Positions 35,688-45,743 of a stretch of DNA of 64,000 nt are shown piece by piece. Position numbers and translations under genes: made by a program. The stretch's first letter is position 1. Every line of letters begins with the position of its first letter. The notes beneath the pieces were generated by a model. That model was not told where the DNA came from. It worked only from the letters and a program-made list of their open reading frames with translations, and ran no database searches. The stretch is from Terriglobia bacterium (lineage in GTDB: Bacteria; Acidobacteriota; Terriglobia; Terriglobales; Acidobacteriaceae): NCBI GenBank assembly GCA_032252755.1, contig JAVUPY010000065.1, positions 1-64,000 on the forward strand. Reading direction: 5' to 3'.

Positions 35688-36309
35688 CAAATTCTGATTC
35701 GCGAACCCATTTGCGGCTCATTTCAGCGGTGGGTTCGCAATTTGCTTGCGGATGACTCGATGCCCAGCGATTTACTTGACTGGACTTGAATTCGCAGGTG
35801 GCATTTCCTCCGGACGCTCGCCGTAACGTGCCTGCCCGTCCAAGCGGCTCTTGGCGAAGTGCCCACAACGACGTAAATGAATTTTCGAGAAGTGATCATT
35901 CGTACTCTTGATAAGCGCGCTTCGTTCCCACAACAGTCCATTGTGCTATGTGCGGGATAGGATTAGACGCCGCTGAGAAGGGCTCGAGTGGTACTTGCCG
36001 AGAAGATGCTTCGCAAATATCGCGCTCCAGCCGGCATCACTGCCACACCCATCTAGATTCGAAATGTTAGGACAGTGTAAAGAATTGTTATTTAACTGTT
36101 CTGCCATTTTCACTTATCCCATACTAATAAATGTAGATGCAGTTCATCGGAAATTTCACTCCGCGAACGCGCGCCGCCGAGTTGCTCACCGATCCCAAGT
36201 TGTCACGTCACAAAGGTGAGTTGTCCCGTCCGTCGACATCTACATCGCGTTCCAAAGTAGAACGCTCGGGCACCACGGCGATCTTGATAGTCGAGGATTC
36301 CATTACAAG
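35688..36309. other. Long intergenic region
   Basis: About 620 bases with no convincing gene; short open frames here lack ribosome sites and protein-like composition. It begins with a strong hairpin (35701-35738) and becomes AT-rich at about 36060-36140, where the promoter of the following gene may lie. I could not fix a -35/-10 pair. Confidence 0.5.
35701..35738 (+). terminator. Perfect 9-bp hairpin behind the DUF3617 gene
   Basis: GCGAACCCA (35701-35709) pairs with TGGGTTCGC (35730-35738) across a 20-base loop, 13 bases after the stop codon. The tail AATTTGCTTG has few T residues, so it is a weak terminator or a structured 3' end. Confidence 0.45.
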
Positions 36310-37476
36310 ATGACCAGCAAACCAGCACTACTTTCGATTCTTCTTACAGCCGTCCTTTGTCCCTGTCTCGCCGCAACCCTGCCAGCTCAGACGCCGGCAC
36401 CGGCCCAGAAGGCTATCGGATCGATTAAGTCCATCTCCGGAAAAACTGTCACGCTCAAAACGGACAGCGGTATCGAAGTCAAGGTTCTTGTTCAAGACTC
36501 AACAAAGATTCTGCGCGCTGTTCCCGGCGCCAGTCTGAAAGACGCAACGCCTATTTCGATTCAGGATCTCCGTCCCGGTGATCGCGTTCTCGTGCACGGC
36601 ACAGCCGGCGAGAACCAGGCGATCGCCGCGCGCCTCATGGTAGCCATGACCAGGTCCGATATCGTCCAAAAACAGCAGCAGGAACTGCAGCAATGGCGCA
36701 ACGGCGTCGGCGGCCTGGTGAAAACCGTAGACCCCTCGGCGGAAACCGCCACCATCTCAACCACGAGCCCCACCGGCCCGAAGGACGTTGTAGTCAAAAT
36801 CTCGAAGACGACCATCATTCGCCGGTACGCCCCGAATTCCGTGAAGTTCGATGACGCCAAGCCTGGCACGCTCGACCAGATTCTCCCCGGCGACCAGTTA
36901 CGCGCCCGCGGCACAAAGAACGCGGACGGCACTGAACTCGCTGCGGATGAAGTCGTCTCCGGCACATTCCACAACATCGCAGGCCTTATTACTTCCGTCG
37001 ACAGCGCAAACAGCACCATCACCGTAAACGATCTCGCAACAAAGAAGCCCGTAACCATTCATATCACCGCCGACTCGCAAATGCACAAACTTCCGCCGTT
37101 CGTCGCCCAACGCCTCGCTATGCAAATCAAAGGTGTTCCGCAGAACGCCGCCGGTCCGCAAAATGAGCGCGCCGACGCCCGTCCCGCGATGGAGCATCGC
37201 CTCGAGGGCAGACCGGGCAGCCCTGGTGAAGGTCGGCCCGCTGGCGGAGATCTTTCCCAGATGTTGAGTCGTATGCCTGTGGCCACCATCGCCGATTTGG
37301 CGAACGGTGAAGCCGTTATGGTCGTTACGACTTCCGATGCAACCGCCATAACGTTGCTCAGCGGAGTCGAGCCGATCCTTACCGCATCGCCGAACGGAAG
37401 TGGCGCGGCTTCGCTGCTCACGCCCTGGTCCCTGGGCTCAGGCGGCGCCGAAGCCGGCGGAGACGTACCACAGTAA
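36310..37476 (+). CDS. Exported protein with DUF5666-like repeats
   Basis: A 388-residue protein with a signal peptide (to about residue 26). Repeated small beta domains of the DUF5666 type follow: AIGSIKSISGKTVTLKTDSG ... DLRPGDRVLVHG; GGLVKTVDPSAETATIST ... ILPGDQLRARG; and AGLITSVDSANSTITVNDL. A disordered Arg/Gly/Pro-rich stretch and a tail containing AVMVVTTSDATAITLLSGVEP close the chain. The function is not known. The Oar-like receptor gene begins 37 bases downstream, so the two probably form one unit. Confidence 0.75.
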   Translation: MTSKPALLSILLTAVLCPCLAATLPAQTPAPAQKAIGSIKSISGKTVTLKTDSGIEVKVLVQDSTKILRAVPGASLKDATPISIQDLRPGDRVLVHGTAGENQAIAARLMVAMTRSDIVQKQQQELQQWRNGVGGLVKTVDPSAETATISTTSPTGPKDVVVKISKTTIIRRYAPNSVKFDDAKPGTLDQILPGDQLRARGTKNADGTELAADEVVSGTFHNIAGLITSVDSANSTITVNDLATKKPVTIHITADSQMHKLPPFVAQRLAMQIKGVPQNAAGPQNERADARPAMEHRLEGRPGSPGEGRPAGGDLSQMLSRMPVATIADLANGEAVMVVTTSDATAITLLSGVEPILTASPNGSGAASLLTPWSLGSGGAEAGGDVPQ

Positions 37477-37513
37477 GGATTTTATTTTTTCGTCGTTATC
37501 TTGGAGAAATGAA

Positions 37514-40333
37514 GTGAAGCAGAACTTCAAAGTTATACTCTTTCTTCTGTTCCTGGGGCTCTCGATTGACCTCGCCGCTCAAACCGGTCGCGGCTGGCTC
37601 AGGGGTATCGTCACCGATCCTTCCGGGGCCGTAGTAGTCGGCGCGACCGTAACAGTGACGTCGCCTGCCGGCCAAACCGTCACTGCTGAGTCGAATCGTC
37701 AGGGCGTGTATGAAATCAAGAATCTTGCGCCGGGCAAATACAACCTCGCCGTGATCGCCAAAGGCTTTTCGCCTTATCAATTGACCGACGTCATTGTTTC
37801 TGCCGAGGGTCAAACCCTCGACGCCCAACTTGATATCCAAGCAGAAAAGCAACAGGTCACCGTCGAAGACCAGGGTACTGACGTCGAAGTGAGCGCTTCG
37901 CATAACGCCAGCCAGACGGTGATCAAGGGCAAGGACCTCGAAGCCCTCTCTGATGATCCCGACGAATTACAGAACGAACTCGACGCACTCGCCGGACCGT
38001 CCGCAGGTCCCAATGGTGGCCAGATCTACATCGACGGATTCACCAACGGCCAATTGCCGCCGAAGAACGCGATCCGCGAGATCCGCGTCAATCAGAATCC
38101 TTTCTCCGCCCAGTTCGATTCCCTCGGCTACGGCCGCGTCGAAGTCTTCACCAAGCCCGGCAGCGACAAGTTCCATGGACAGGTCATGTTCATGGACAAC
38201 AATTCCGTCTTGAATACGAAGAGCCCGCTCGTGAAGGGCCCAGCCCCCGACTACAACACCCGCATGATCAATGCCAACGTCAGCGGCCCCATCAACAAGC
38301 GCGCATCTTTCTTCTTCAACGTGCAACAGCGGAACATCGACAACATATCCGTCATCAACGCCTACGATCCGACGACGCTCCTGCCCTTCAGCGACACCGT
38401 CCCGAACACACACTCCCGAACCAGCATCAGCCCTCGTGTCGATTATCAGCTCTCAACCAACAACACCCTCACAGCTCGATACGAATTCAACCGCGACAAC
38501 GAGGACAACGACGGTATTTCGACATTCAGCATGCCCTCGCAGGCCTACAACAGCCGCGACACCTGGCATACATTGCAGCTAAGCGATACCCAGGTTCTCA
38601 GCACCCGTGTCATCAACGAAACGCGCTTCCAGTACGTTCGCGACAACACCGACGAGTACGCCCTCGATAACTCGCCGACAGTAGTGGTTCCCGGCACCTT
38701 CACATCCGGCGGAAACAGCATCGGAACTTCCTCCGATATCAATAACCGTTACGAACTCCAGAACTACACCTCGATGGCCCTCGGCAAGCACTTCATCAAG
38801 TATGGTGGCCGCTTGCGTTACTCGCGCGAAACCAACGTCAGCACCGGGGGATTCAACGGAACGTGGACCTTCAATTCGCCGGAAGATTATCAAGCCCTCG
38901 TGCCCAGTCAGTTTTCCCAGACTTTCGGAACCCCTGCGGCAAGCGTGAGCTACGTCGATGTGGGAGTCTATGCCGAAGACGATTGGCGCATCCGACCGAA
39001 CTTCACTCTTAGCTACGGCCTGCGTTTCGAATCGCAGAACCAGATCGGCGACCACGGCGACTGGGCGCCCCGCATCGGTTTCGCCTGGGGCCTCGGCAGC
39101 AGCAAGGGCACCCCGAAAACCGTCCTGCGCGCCGGCTTCGGAATCTTTTACGACCGCTTCTCGCAAGGTCTGCTGCTGAATACGATTCGCCAAAACGGCG
39201 TCAACCAGGTTCAGTACATCATTAGTTGTGACGTCCAGAACTCACAATATACGGGTTCCTGCCCCCTCGCGGGTCTTTATCCAAACGTCCCCGATCAATC
39301 AATTCTGGCACCCGTGTCGACTCTCACTGTGCGCAGAATCGCTCCCAATCTCCGCTCCCCCTACACCATGCAGACCGCGGTTACGCTCGAGCGCCAGGTC
39401 ACAAAATCGGGAACGGCATCGATCACCTACTTGAATTCCCGCGGCGAGCACACCTTCCTCTCGCAGAACATCAACGCTCCGCTTGTTTACGATCCCTTGG
39501 ACCAGTGCGCTAACCGCCCGCTCGGTACTTGCGACAACATTTATCAGTACGAATCCGCCGGGATTTTCCGCCAGAATCAACTCATCGCCAACGTTCGCAT
39601 GAACACCGCGAAGTTCTCGCTCTTCAGCTTCTACATGCTGAATTACGCGAACAGCAACACCTCGGGCGCCGGCAGTTTCCCCTCAGACCCTTACAACCTC
39701 ATGTCCGACTACGGGCGCGCTTCATTTTCCGTTCGCAACCGCTTCGTCCTCGGCGGCTCATTCAACGCGCCATACCACTTCACTTTCAGCCCCTTCATCA
39801 TCGCGAACTCCGGTCATCCGTATAACATCACCGTCGGGAAAGACTTGAACGGCGACTCCATCTACAACGATCGCCCGGCTTTTGCGAACGGAGTTTCCGG
39901 CAATCCTCTCGTGGCAGAGGACTTCAACCCAAGCCCCGCCCCAGGCGAACCGCTGATTCCTGTCAATTATGGAACCGGCCCCGCTTCGTTCACCGTGAAC
40001 ATGCGTTTCGCAAAGGTCTTCGGATTTGGCAAAGAAGGCGGCCCCGGCGGCGGTATGCAACCAGGTGGCGGTGGAGATCATCACCACGGTCCCGGAGGTT
40101 TCGGGAGGGGCGGCGGACACGGTCCTTGGGGCGGAGGCGGCGGCACCTCTCACCGTTACAACCTGACTCTGAGCCTGCACGCCATGAACTTGTTTGGTCG
40201 CGTTAACTACGGCACGCCGGTCGCGACCCTGGCCTCCCCGGACTTCGGAATCTCTAAGTCCCTTTCCGGTGGTCCCTTCGGCAGCGATGTCGCGGTTCGC
40301 CGCTTCTTCTTGCAGGCACAGTTCTCGTTCTAA
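37514..40333 (+). CDS. Oar-like TonB-dependent outer membrane protein
   Basis: About 939 residues from the GTG at 37514, which has GGAG seven bases upstream; longer in-frame readings overlap the preceding gene and lack a signal peptide. A signal peptide (to about residue 23) leads into a carboxypeptidase-regulatory beta-sandwich (GWLRGIVTDPSGAVVVGATV ... YEIKNLAPGKYNLAVIAKGF). A plug and a long barrel end in the aromatic-final LQAQFSF. A His/Gly-rich insertion (GGGGDHHHGPGG, near the end) is typical of acidobacterial Oar proteins. Likely uptake or surface adhesion; the ligand is unknown. Confidence 0.88.
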   Translation: MKQNFKVILFLLFLGLSIDLAAQTGRGWLRGIVTDPSGAVVVGATVTVTSPAGQTVTAESNRQGVYEIKNLAPGKYNLAVIAKGFSPYQLTDVIVSAEGQTLDAQLDIQAEKQQVTVEDQGTDVEVSASHNASQTVIKGKDLEALSDDPDELQNELDALAGPSAGPNGGQIYIDGFTNGQLPPKNAIREIRVNQNPFSAQFDSLGYGRVEVFTKPGSDKFHGQVMFMDNNSVLNTKSPLVKGPAPDYNTRMINANVSGPINKRASFFFNVQQRNIDNISVINAYDPTTLLPFSDTVPNTHSRTSISPRVDYQLSTNNTLTARYEFNRDNEDNDGISTFSMPSQAYNSRDTWHTLQLSDTQVLSTRVINETRFQYVRDNTDEYALDNSPTVVVPGTFTSGGNSIGTSSDINNRYELQNYTSMALGKHFIKYGGRLRYSRETNVSTGGFNGTWTFNSPEDYQALVPSQFSQTFGTPAASVSYVDVGVYAEDDWRIRPNFTLSYGLRFESQNQIGDHGDWAPRIGFAWGLGSSKGTPKTVLRAGFGIFYDRFSQGLLLNTIRQNGVNQVQYIISCDVQNSQYTGSCPLAGLYPNVPDQSILAPVSTLTVRRIAPNLRSPYTMQTAVTLERQVTKSGTASITYLNSRGEHTFLSQNINAPLVYDPLDQCANRPLGTCDNIYQYESAGIFRQNQLIANVRMNTAKFSLFSFYMLNYANSNTSGAGSFPSDPYNLMSDYGRASFSVRNRFVLGGSFNAPYHFTFSPFIIANSGHPYNITVGKDLNGDSIYNDRPAFANGVSGNPLVAEDFNPSPAPGEPLIPVNYGTGPASFTVNMRFAKVFGFGKEGGPGGGMQPGGGGDHHHGPGGFGRGGGHGPWGGGGGTSHRYNLTLSLHAMNLFGRVNYGTPVATLASPDFGISKSLSGGPFGSDVAVRRFFLQAQFSF

Positions 40334-40350
40334 ACTTCTCTCTCAACAAC

Positions 40351-40380
40351 GGCGGCCGGATTCGCGGCCGCCACCTTTTT
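40351..40380 (+). terminator. Intrinsic terminator behind the Oar-like gene
   Basis: GGCGGCCG (40351-40358) pairs perfectly with CGGCCGCC (40365-40372) around GATTCG, followed by ACCTTTTT. It lies 18 bases behind the stop codon. Confidence 0.85.
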
Positions 40381-40520
40381 GCTTCGAAGGTTTTTGCTTT
40401 TGAAACCGACTCGTCATCCCGAGCTTTACAAATACGTCGTCATCCCGGAGCCGCAACGATTTCCCGCGGCGAAGTCGAGGGATATGCATTCTCTCTCGAC
40501 TCGCACGGTACATAATCGGC

Positions 40521-40555
40521 GCCCCACATCTGCCGCAGTTAAAAGATGTGGGTCC
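40521..40555. repeat. Hairpin element, GCCCCACATCTGCC...GATGTGGGTCC type
   Basis: Outer arms GCCCCACATCT and AGATGTGGGTCC pair over a CAGTT-containing loop. The arms match the element at 53002-53037 almost exactly, although the two lie 12 kb apart and in unrelated surroundings. Confidence 0.65.
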
Positions 40556-40585
40556 AACCCCTTCTGTATTGCTGAGCAGCTTCTA

Positions 40586-43500
40586 CTACTGGCACCTCGG
40601 CCCTTCCGGCACCTTCATCCCTGGCAGCACCGCCAACCCCTTCTTCTGCAACATCCCATTTGCTGTCACCAGCGTCCCCGACTCCAGTTCCCTCCACTGC
40701 GCCAGTCGCTTCCCGAGGTCCCGACACGACTGCTCCACGCCGCTCTGCAACGCCGCTGCCGGCCGTGCATCTCCGCTCTCAATCATCTCCGCCAATCGCG
40801 CCAGGTCCCGGTTCAACGGCCCAAGCCCGCGATCCTTCGCCGACCCCTCCGCCAGATCCTCAACATTCTTTTGCAGAGCCGTTAGCTCGTCCGACTCAGG
40901 CTTCGCCCCGTTGATCGACTGCAGTCTCTCAGTAATCGCGGACTTGAGGACCTTCATGTACTCATATCCCGCATACGTCGCCCGCATCTGCGCCGCGATG
41001 TTCAGTTCCGTATCCAACTGCGCCTGCAAATCCTGCTGCGGTACATGAACCCGCGGATCGAGCGTCACCTTCAGCGCTTGTTGATACTCCTTGCCGTCTA
41101 CCGTCAGCACCAGCGTGTACTCTCCCGGAACCACCAGCGGTCCCTGCGGCTGCTCCCTCGGCGTCTCCTCCGGAATCGCATGGTCGGCAAGCGTGTACTC
41201 GATGTAGTCCAACTCTTTCCCGTAATACCCGTAGTGCAGCGTCTTGAATGGCGGATACCGCAGATCCCATACAAACCGGTTCTGCCCCTTACCCTTCGAC
41301 ATCACCGCCGGCGGCGCAAACCAGTACTCCGGGGCATTCGGCGGAGTCTTATCGATCTCCACCGGAAGACTCGAGTACTCCCGCACCAGGTTGTGGTGCG
41401 AGTCATACACCTTCAGGCTCACCTCCGAAGGCGCACTCGGAAGGTAATAGTCAATGATTGCCCCATCCGGTGGATTCTTCCCCGCCGGAGTCTCCGGCGG
41501 CAGCGGAGTGTCCTGGTTCATGTCCCACCGCGCGCGCACAGTATTTGCCGGCCGGAACAATCGCACGCCTTCCGCATTCGCATTCAACTGCCGCAGTGGC
41601 GAAACATCATCGAGTATCCAGAGCGCTCTCCCATATGTCGCGATCGCAACATCGTCCCCGTGAACCGCAATGTCACGTACCGGGGCGACCGGGAGATTCA
41701 GTTGCAAGCTCTGCCAATGGTCACCGTCATCGAATGACACCCACATGCCCGCTTCCGTTCCGCCGTAGAGCAAGCCCTTGCGCTGCGGGTCATCGCGAAC
41801 CACTCGCATGATCGTATTGTCCGGCAGCCCATTCGCAATCGGCTGCCACGTCGCACCGTAATCGTGTGTCCGATACGCATGTGGATGCATATCCTGCTGC
41901 ACGATGACCGTCACGTACGCCGTCCCCGGATCGTGATGCGACGCCTCAATCTCCTCGATCGTGCTGCGCTCCGGTACCCCCGGCGGAGTCACGTTCTTCC
42001 ATGTCTTGCCGTCCTCTGTGACGTGCAGCAGCCCATTATTCGTTCCCGCCCACATCACGCCATCCTTCACCGTCGAGAGCGCGATCGAAGTAATCACCCC
42101 CGGTGGATTGTGCTGAGGTGTTCCCGGCATATGCAAATTGGTCGCCGCCTGCGGCCGTTCCGTCAAGTCCGGACTCATCTCCTGCCACGTGATACCCCCA
42201 TCCGTCGTCCTCAGCAGGTAGTTGGCACCTGCATACAACGCGTGCGGGTCGTGCGGCGAAAACATGATCGGCGCCATGCCCGCCGTGCGATATTTCTCAC
42301 TCCTCACCAGCACATGAACGATCTGCCCGGTTATGCGGTCGAACCGCAGCACGCTCCCATACCATCCGCCGATGTAGACGATATTTTCGTGCAGCGGGTC
42401 CGGCGCAATGAAAGCAAACTCGAAGCCGCCCGTCGGTGCCCAATCTCGATAAGTGATCTCGCCAAAATCGCTGCGGCTCAGTACCGCCGCCGTCCCGCTG
42501 TCCTGCTGCGCCGCGTAAACGCGGTACGGGAACCTGTCATCTGTCGTAACGTGATAGAACTGCCCGGTCGCCTGGTTGTACCACGAACTCCACGTCTGGC
42601 CGCCGTTCACGCTAACAATCGCTCCCTGGTCCACGCCCAGCAGCATCTGTCGGGTGTCCCGCGGATTGATCCAGATCATGTGAATATCGTCGCCGCTCGG
42701 CGCGCCGTAAAAACCATGAAACGTCTTCCCGCCATCGACCGAGCGATACATCGTCGTCTGCGCAACATAAACAACGTTCTGATCCTTCGGGTCGACAAAC
42801 ACCCGGCTGAAATACCAACTGCCCAGGATGCGCGGATCCGTTGTGCTCTTCACCCAGTTCTCGCCGCCATCGTCCGACCGGTACAGTCCCTGCGTCACAA
42901 TCGCGAAAATCCTCTTGCCGCCGGAACCCGGCGCCACCGACACTCCCACGCGCCCCATCGGTTCGCCTGGCAGGCCCTTCCCTGCCACCTGTGTCCACGT
43001 AGCACCCTCATCGGTCGAACGGAAGATATACGCATCCTGCTTCGCCGGCTCCTGTCCTCGCGCGGCGGCGGATATCGGTGGAAACTGCCGGAACCACATC
43101 GTCGCGTACATCACCTTCGGATCGTCAGGCGCAACCTCCAGGTCCATCACTCCCGTGTGTTCATCTCTGTAAAGCACCTTCTGCCAGTTCTTGCCGCCAT
43201 CCGTCGTCCGGAAAACCCCTCTCTGATCTCCCGACGTCTGATCTCCCTCTACGCCCACCACAATAATGTCCGGATTCTGCGGATCGACAATCAATCCAGT
43301 GATCACATGCGACTGCCGCAAGCCAATATTTGTCCACGTCACCCCGGCATCGTTCGAGCGATAAACTCCATCGCCTTGCGTCTGCTCTCCCGTCGCAGCG
43401 AAAACGATTTTCGGATCCGAATCAGCCACCGCCATCGCCCCGATAGACGCCGCCGGGATTTGCTTCGAAATCGGATTCCAAGTTCGCCCCGCATCGTCCG

Positions 43501-43729
43501 TCTTCCAAACTCCGCCGCCCGGCGTCCCGATGTAATACACATTCGGCTGCGTCGGCACGCCCGCCACCGCGCTCACCCTCCCCGCGCGAAACGGTCCGAT
43601 CAACCTCCACCGCAACGCGGCAAACTGATCCGGCGAAACCGTCTGAGCGTTAGCAACAGTAACAAGGAAGAACAACAGGCTTGCAAAGCAGAAAACGCCG
43701 CGAATGCGGCCGACGAATGGCATCATCAT
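40586..43729 (-). CDS. Sortilin/VPS10-like beta-propeller protein, exported
   Basis: A 1047-residue protein with a signal peptide (to about residue 28). Many BNR/Asp-box repeats follow, each with phrases such as SNDAGVTWTNIG, TTDGGKNWQKV, STDEGATWTQV, SDDGGENWVKS and SVDGGKTFHGF. They build the ten-bladed or paired propellers of the sortilin/glycosyl-hydrolase-like family. The C-terminal 300 residues hold a fibronectin-like part and a helical end (QDLQAQLDTELNIAAQMR). No catalytic residues can be assigned; acidobacterial relatives are secreted and of unknown substrate. The start has three consecutive ATG codons, so the first residue is uncertain by two positions. Confidence 0.82.
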   Translation of the reverse strand: MMMPFVGRIRGVFCFASLLFFLVTVANAQTVSPDQFAALRWRLIGPFRAGRVSAVAGVPTQPNVYYIGTPGGGVWKTDDAGRTWNPISKQIPAASIGAMAVADSDPKIVFAATGEQTQGDGVYRSNDAGVTWTNIGLRQSHVITGLIVDPQNPDIIVVGVEGDQTSGDQRGVFRTTDGGKNWQKVLYRDEHTGVMDLEVAPDDPKVMYATMWFRQFPPISAAARGQEPAKQDAYIFRSTDEGATWTQVAGKGLPGEPMGRVGVSVAPGSGGKRIFAIVTQGLYRSDDGGENWVKSTTDPRILGSWYFSRVFVDPKDQNVVYVAQTTMYRSVDGGKTFHGFYGAPSGDDIHMIWINPRDTRQMLLGVDQGAIVSVNGGQTWSSWYNQATGQFYHVTTDDRFPYRVYAAQQDSGTAAVLSRSDFGEITYRDWAPTGGFEFAFIAPDPLHENIVYIGGWYGSVLRFDRITGQIVHVLVRSEKYRTAGMAPIMFSPHDPHALYAGANYLLRTTDGGITWQEMSPDLTERPQAATNLHMPGTPQHNPPGVITSIALSTVKDGVMWAGTNNGLLHVTEDGKTWKNVTPPGVPERSTIEEIEASHHDPGTAYVTVIVQQDMHPHAYRTHDYGATWQPIANGLPDNTIMRVVRDDPQRKGLLYGGTEAGMWVSFDDGDHWQSLQLNLPVAPVRDIAVHGDDVAIATYGRALWILDDVSPLRQLNANAEGVRLFRPANTVRARWDMNQDTPLPPETPAGKNPPDGAIIDYYLPSAPSEVSLKVYDSHHNLVREYSSLPVEIDKTPPNAPEYWFAPPAVMSKGKGQNRFVWDLRYPPFKTLHYGYYGKELDYIEYTLADHAIPEETPREQPQGPLVVPGEYTLVLTVDGKEYQQALKVTLDPRVHVPQQDLQAQLDTELNIAAQMRATYAGYEYMKVLKSAITERLQSINGAKPESDELTALQKNVEDLAEGSAKDRGLGPLNRDLARLAEMIESGDARPAAALQSGVEQSCRDLGKRLAQWRELESGTLVTANGMLQKKGLAVLPGMKVPEGPRCQ

Positions 43730-43836
43730 TCCCCCACGGAAAATCAGGAAGAAAGTGTATCAGGTGTGATCGCTTCTTCGGTTGGCCTTAACGTGTCATG
43801 CTGTGCGGAATAGCGGCGCTGTTTTGGTTTGCCGTT

Positions 43837-43859
43837 TTTCCCTTTGCCGTTTTGCCGTT
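43837..43859. repeat. Exact copy of the 23-bp tract at 6671-6693
   Basis: Intergenic, inside a longer TTTGCCG-rich pyrimidine stretch (about 43825-43862) between two minus-strand genes. Confidence 0.55.
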
Positions 43860-43865
43860 CGTTTC

Positions 43866-44705
43866 TCACGCCGCGATCAGCGCCACCGAAGCCAGCGCCA
43901 GCGCAATCCCCACCGCCTGCACCCGCCCGATCTTCTCCTTCAAAATCAGCCGCGCCAGAATCACTGTGCTCGCCGGATACAGCGACGACAGAACCGCCGC
44001 AATATCCAGTCGCCCGCGAGTCGCCGCATAAACGAACAAAATGTTCCCCAGTGAATCGAATATTCCGCAGAACACCATCGCCCGCCAATACGGCCGCACC
44101 GTTTTCCATTCCACGTGCATCCCGCTCGCAAGGACGATCATGAACGCCAGCGACGCCGCGCGCGCTCCCACCAGTGGCCAGAACTTCGCCACCGTGCCCG
44201 CCAGTTTGATGAAGAGGAGAAATCCGCTGAATCCGACACCCGCAAGCATCGCGAGCCCCAGCCCCCTCGGCCGTTCGAGGTCGCCCGCCGGCATTGCGAT
44301 CAGCCAGATCGCAACCAGCGCCATCACGAATCCGCCGATCTGGAGCCGTGTTGGTAAACCGAGCGTCAGGAAAGTAAACGCAACCGGTAGTATGCCCGTC
44401 ACGACTGCCGCAACAGGTGCGTTGACCCCCATGGTTCCAATCGCCAACGCCCGGTACAGCGACACCAACCCCACCGCGCCCACCAGTCCCGCCGCCACGC
44501 CCCAGAGCACGGATGTAGCACCCGGCCACGGATCCCGCCACAAGATCGCAAGCGCCAGGTTAAATACCAGTCCTACAGCGTGTGCGACCAGCACCACGCC
44601 GTAGACATTCGATTTCTTGCTCGCTAATCCGCCAGAAAAATCGGCCGCCCCCCACGAAACAGCGGCCGCCAGCGACAGCAAAGATATGAGCGCAGTGTTA
44701 GGCAA
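43866..44705 (-). CDS. EamA/DMT-family transporter
   Basis: A 279-residue protein with ten predicted membrane helices in two EamA repeats, as in RhaT/YdcZ-like drug/metabolite exporters. The N-terminal SLAAAVSWGAADFSGGLASKK and the second-repeat LFVYAATRGRLDIAAVLSSLYPASTVILARLILKEKIG segment are characteristic. The substrate is unknown. The start is a TTG at 44705 with only an AAGGA-like site well upstream, so it is somewhat unsure. Confidence 0.82.
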   Translation of the reverse strand: MPNTALISLLSLAAAVSWGAADFSGGLASKKSNVYGVVLVAHAVGLVFNLALAILWRDPWPGATSVLWGVAAGLVGAVGLVSLYRALAIGTMGVNAPVAAVVTGILPVAFTFLTLGLPTRLQIGGFVMALVAIWLIAMPAGDLERPRGLGLAMLAGVGFSGFLLFIKLAGTVAKFWPLVGARAASLAFMIVLASGMHVEWKTVRPYWRAMVFCGIFDSLGNILFVYAATRGRLDIAAVLSSLYPASTVILARLILKEKIGRVQAVGIALALASVALIAA

Positions 44706-44710
44706 TTATT

Positions 44711-44905
44711 ATGGTCAGTCCTTTTTTCGTTGTTTCGTTTTTGAACTTCTCTTCTTCTGATCTTCCGATGTTGTTCGCTTCTCCCGATCTTCGGTTCTTC
44801 GGTTGCTCCAGGCCCATGGCAGCTTTTCGTTTTGCCCTTTGCCCTCTGCCCTTTGACTTCGCCCAGTTTTGCCGTTTCCCTTTACCGTTTCCTACGGTTT
44901 TACCG
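44711..44905. repeat. Pyrimidine-rich degenerate heptamer tract (TTTGCCC/TTTGCCG units)
   Basis: Most of the spacer between the EamA and arsM genes is made of short units such as TTTTGCC, CTTTGCC, CTCTGCC and GTTTCCC. Its related 23-bp core occurs at 6671 and 43837. The 3' part runs into the end of arsM. Confidence 0.5.
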
Positions 44906-45680
44906 CATGCACCTTCACGCTCGCAATCGCCCGCCACGCCATATTGGCGATCGAACTTCCGCAGCAGCTTTTACCATCGTTCGGCGCAACCGCCTCGGCG
45001 TACTTCGACCCGTAGAGAACTTCCGGAATGGCCAGTTTCTGGAAGCCGGTCTCCAGCATCATGCGAACGTAGTCCTGCATATAGCTCGCGCCCGCAATGC
45101 ACCCGGTATATGCGGCGACATCATTCTTCACGCGCTCGTCCAACTCCTTCAGCAGCACGATATCGCTCACCGCGATCCGCCCGCCCGGCTTCAGCACGCG
45201 AAACATCTCGCGAAACACCGCCGGCTTGTCCGCGCTCAGATTGATCACGCAGTTGCTGATGATGTAATCCACGCTCGCATCTTCCACAGGCAGCTTCTCA
45301 ATATACCCTTTACGAAATTCGACGTTCGCCGCTCCCAGTTTCTGCGCGTTTTCTTTGGCGCGCGCCAGCATATCATCCGTCATATCCACGCCGATCACCC
45401 GCCCCGTCGGCCCCACCTGCTTCCACGCAAGAAATGCATCGAAACCCGCGCCGCTACCGAGATCGAGGACCGTCATTCCCGGCCCAATCTCCGACATCGC
45501 AATCGGATTTCCGCACCCCAGCCCAAGGTTCGCATCGCCCGCAATCGCCAGGTCCTCTTTCGAATACCCAATCGCACCTGCGACATAATCCTTATTGCCG
45601 CATCCGCAGCCCGACTGCTCACCGCGAGCAATCGCGCCATACCGTTCCTTAACAATCGTCAACACCTTCTCTTTTTCCAC
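44892..45680 (-). CDS. arsM: Arsenite S-adenosylmethionine methyltransferase
   Basis: About 262 residues from the GTG at 45680, which has AGGAG seven bases upstream; the longer in-frame start lacks one. It methylates As(III) to volatile or less retained forms. Motif [12 protein letters not shown] (70-80) binds AdoMet, and the arsenic-binding cysteines are at Cys56 (GLGCGNP), Cys144 (SNCVINLS) and Cys194 (YTGCIAGA). An additional N-terminal GCGCG is typical. It is divergent from arsR, sharing the regulated intergenic region. Confidence 0.92.
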   Translation of the reverse strand: MEKEKVLTIVKERYGAIARGEQSGCGCGNKDYVAGAIGYSKEDLAIAGDANLGLGCGNPIAMSEIGPGMTVLDLGSGAGFDAFLAWKQVGPTGRVIGVDMTDDMLARAKENAQKLGAANVEFRKGYIEKLPVEDASVDYIISNCVINLSADKPAVFREMFRVLKPGGRIAVSDIVLLKELDERVKNDVAAYTGCIAGASYMQDYVRMMLETGFQKLAIPEVLYGSKYAEAVAPNDGKSCCGSSIANMAWRAIASVKVHAVKP

Positions 45681-45743
45681 GTATTTCTCCTGTCGATCTT
45701 TTCGATTACCAGATTCCCGCTTACCCGATGCAACTACATATGC

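Noticed and set aside
35995-36219. 74-codon frame in the long spacer before the DUF5666-like gene
   Set aside because: No ribosome site, basic random-looking composition and no neighbour support.
37400-37513. Longer start for the Oar-like protein
   Set aside because: It overlaps the preceding gene and would put 38 unrelated residues before the signal peptide; GTG 37514 has a good ribosome site.
41864-43813. Long plus-strand open frame opposite the sortilin-like gene
   Set aside because: Arg/His-rich shadow of a GC-rich gene; no start signal or recognisable domain.
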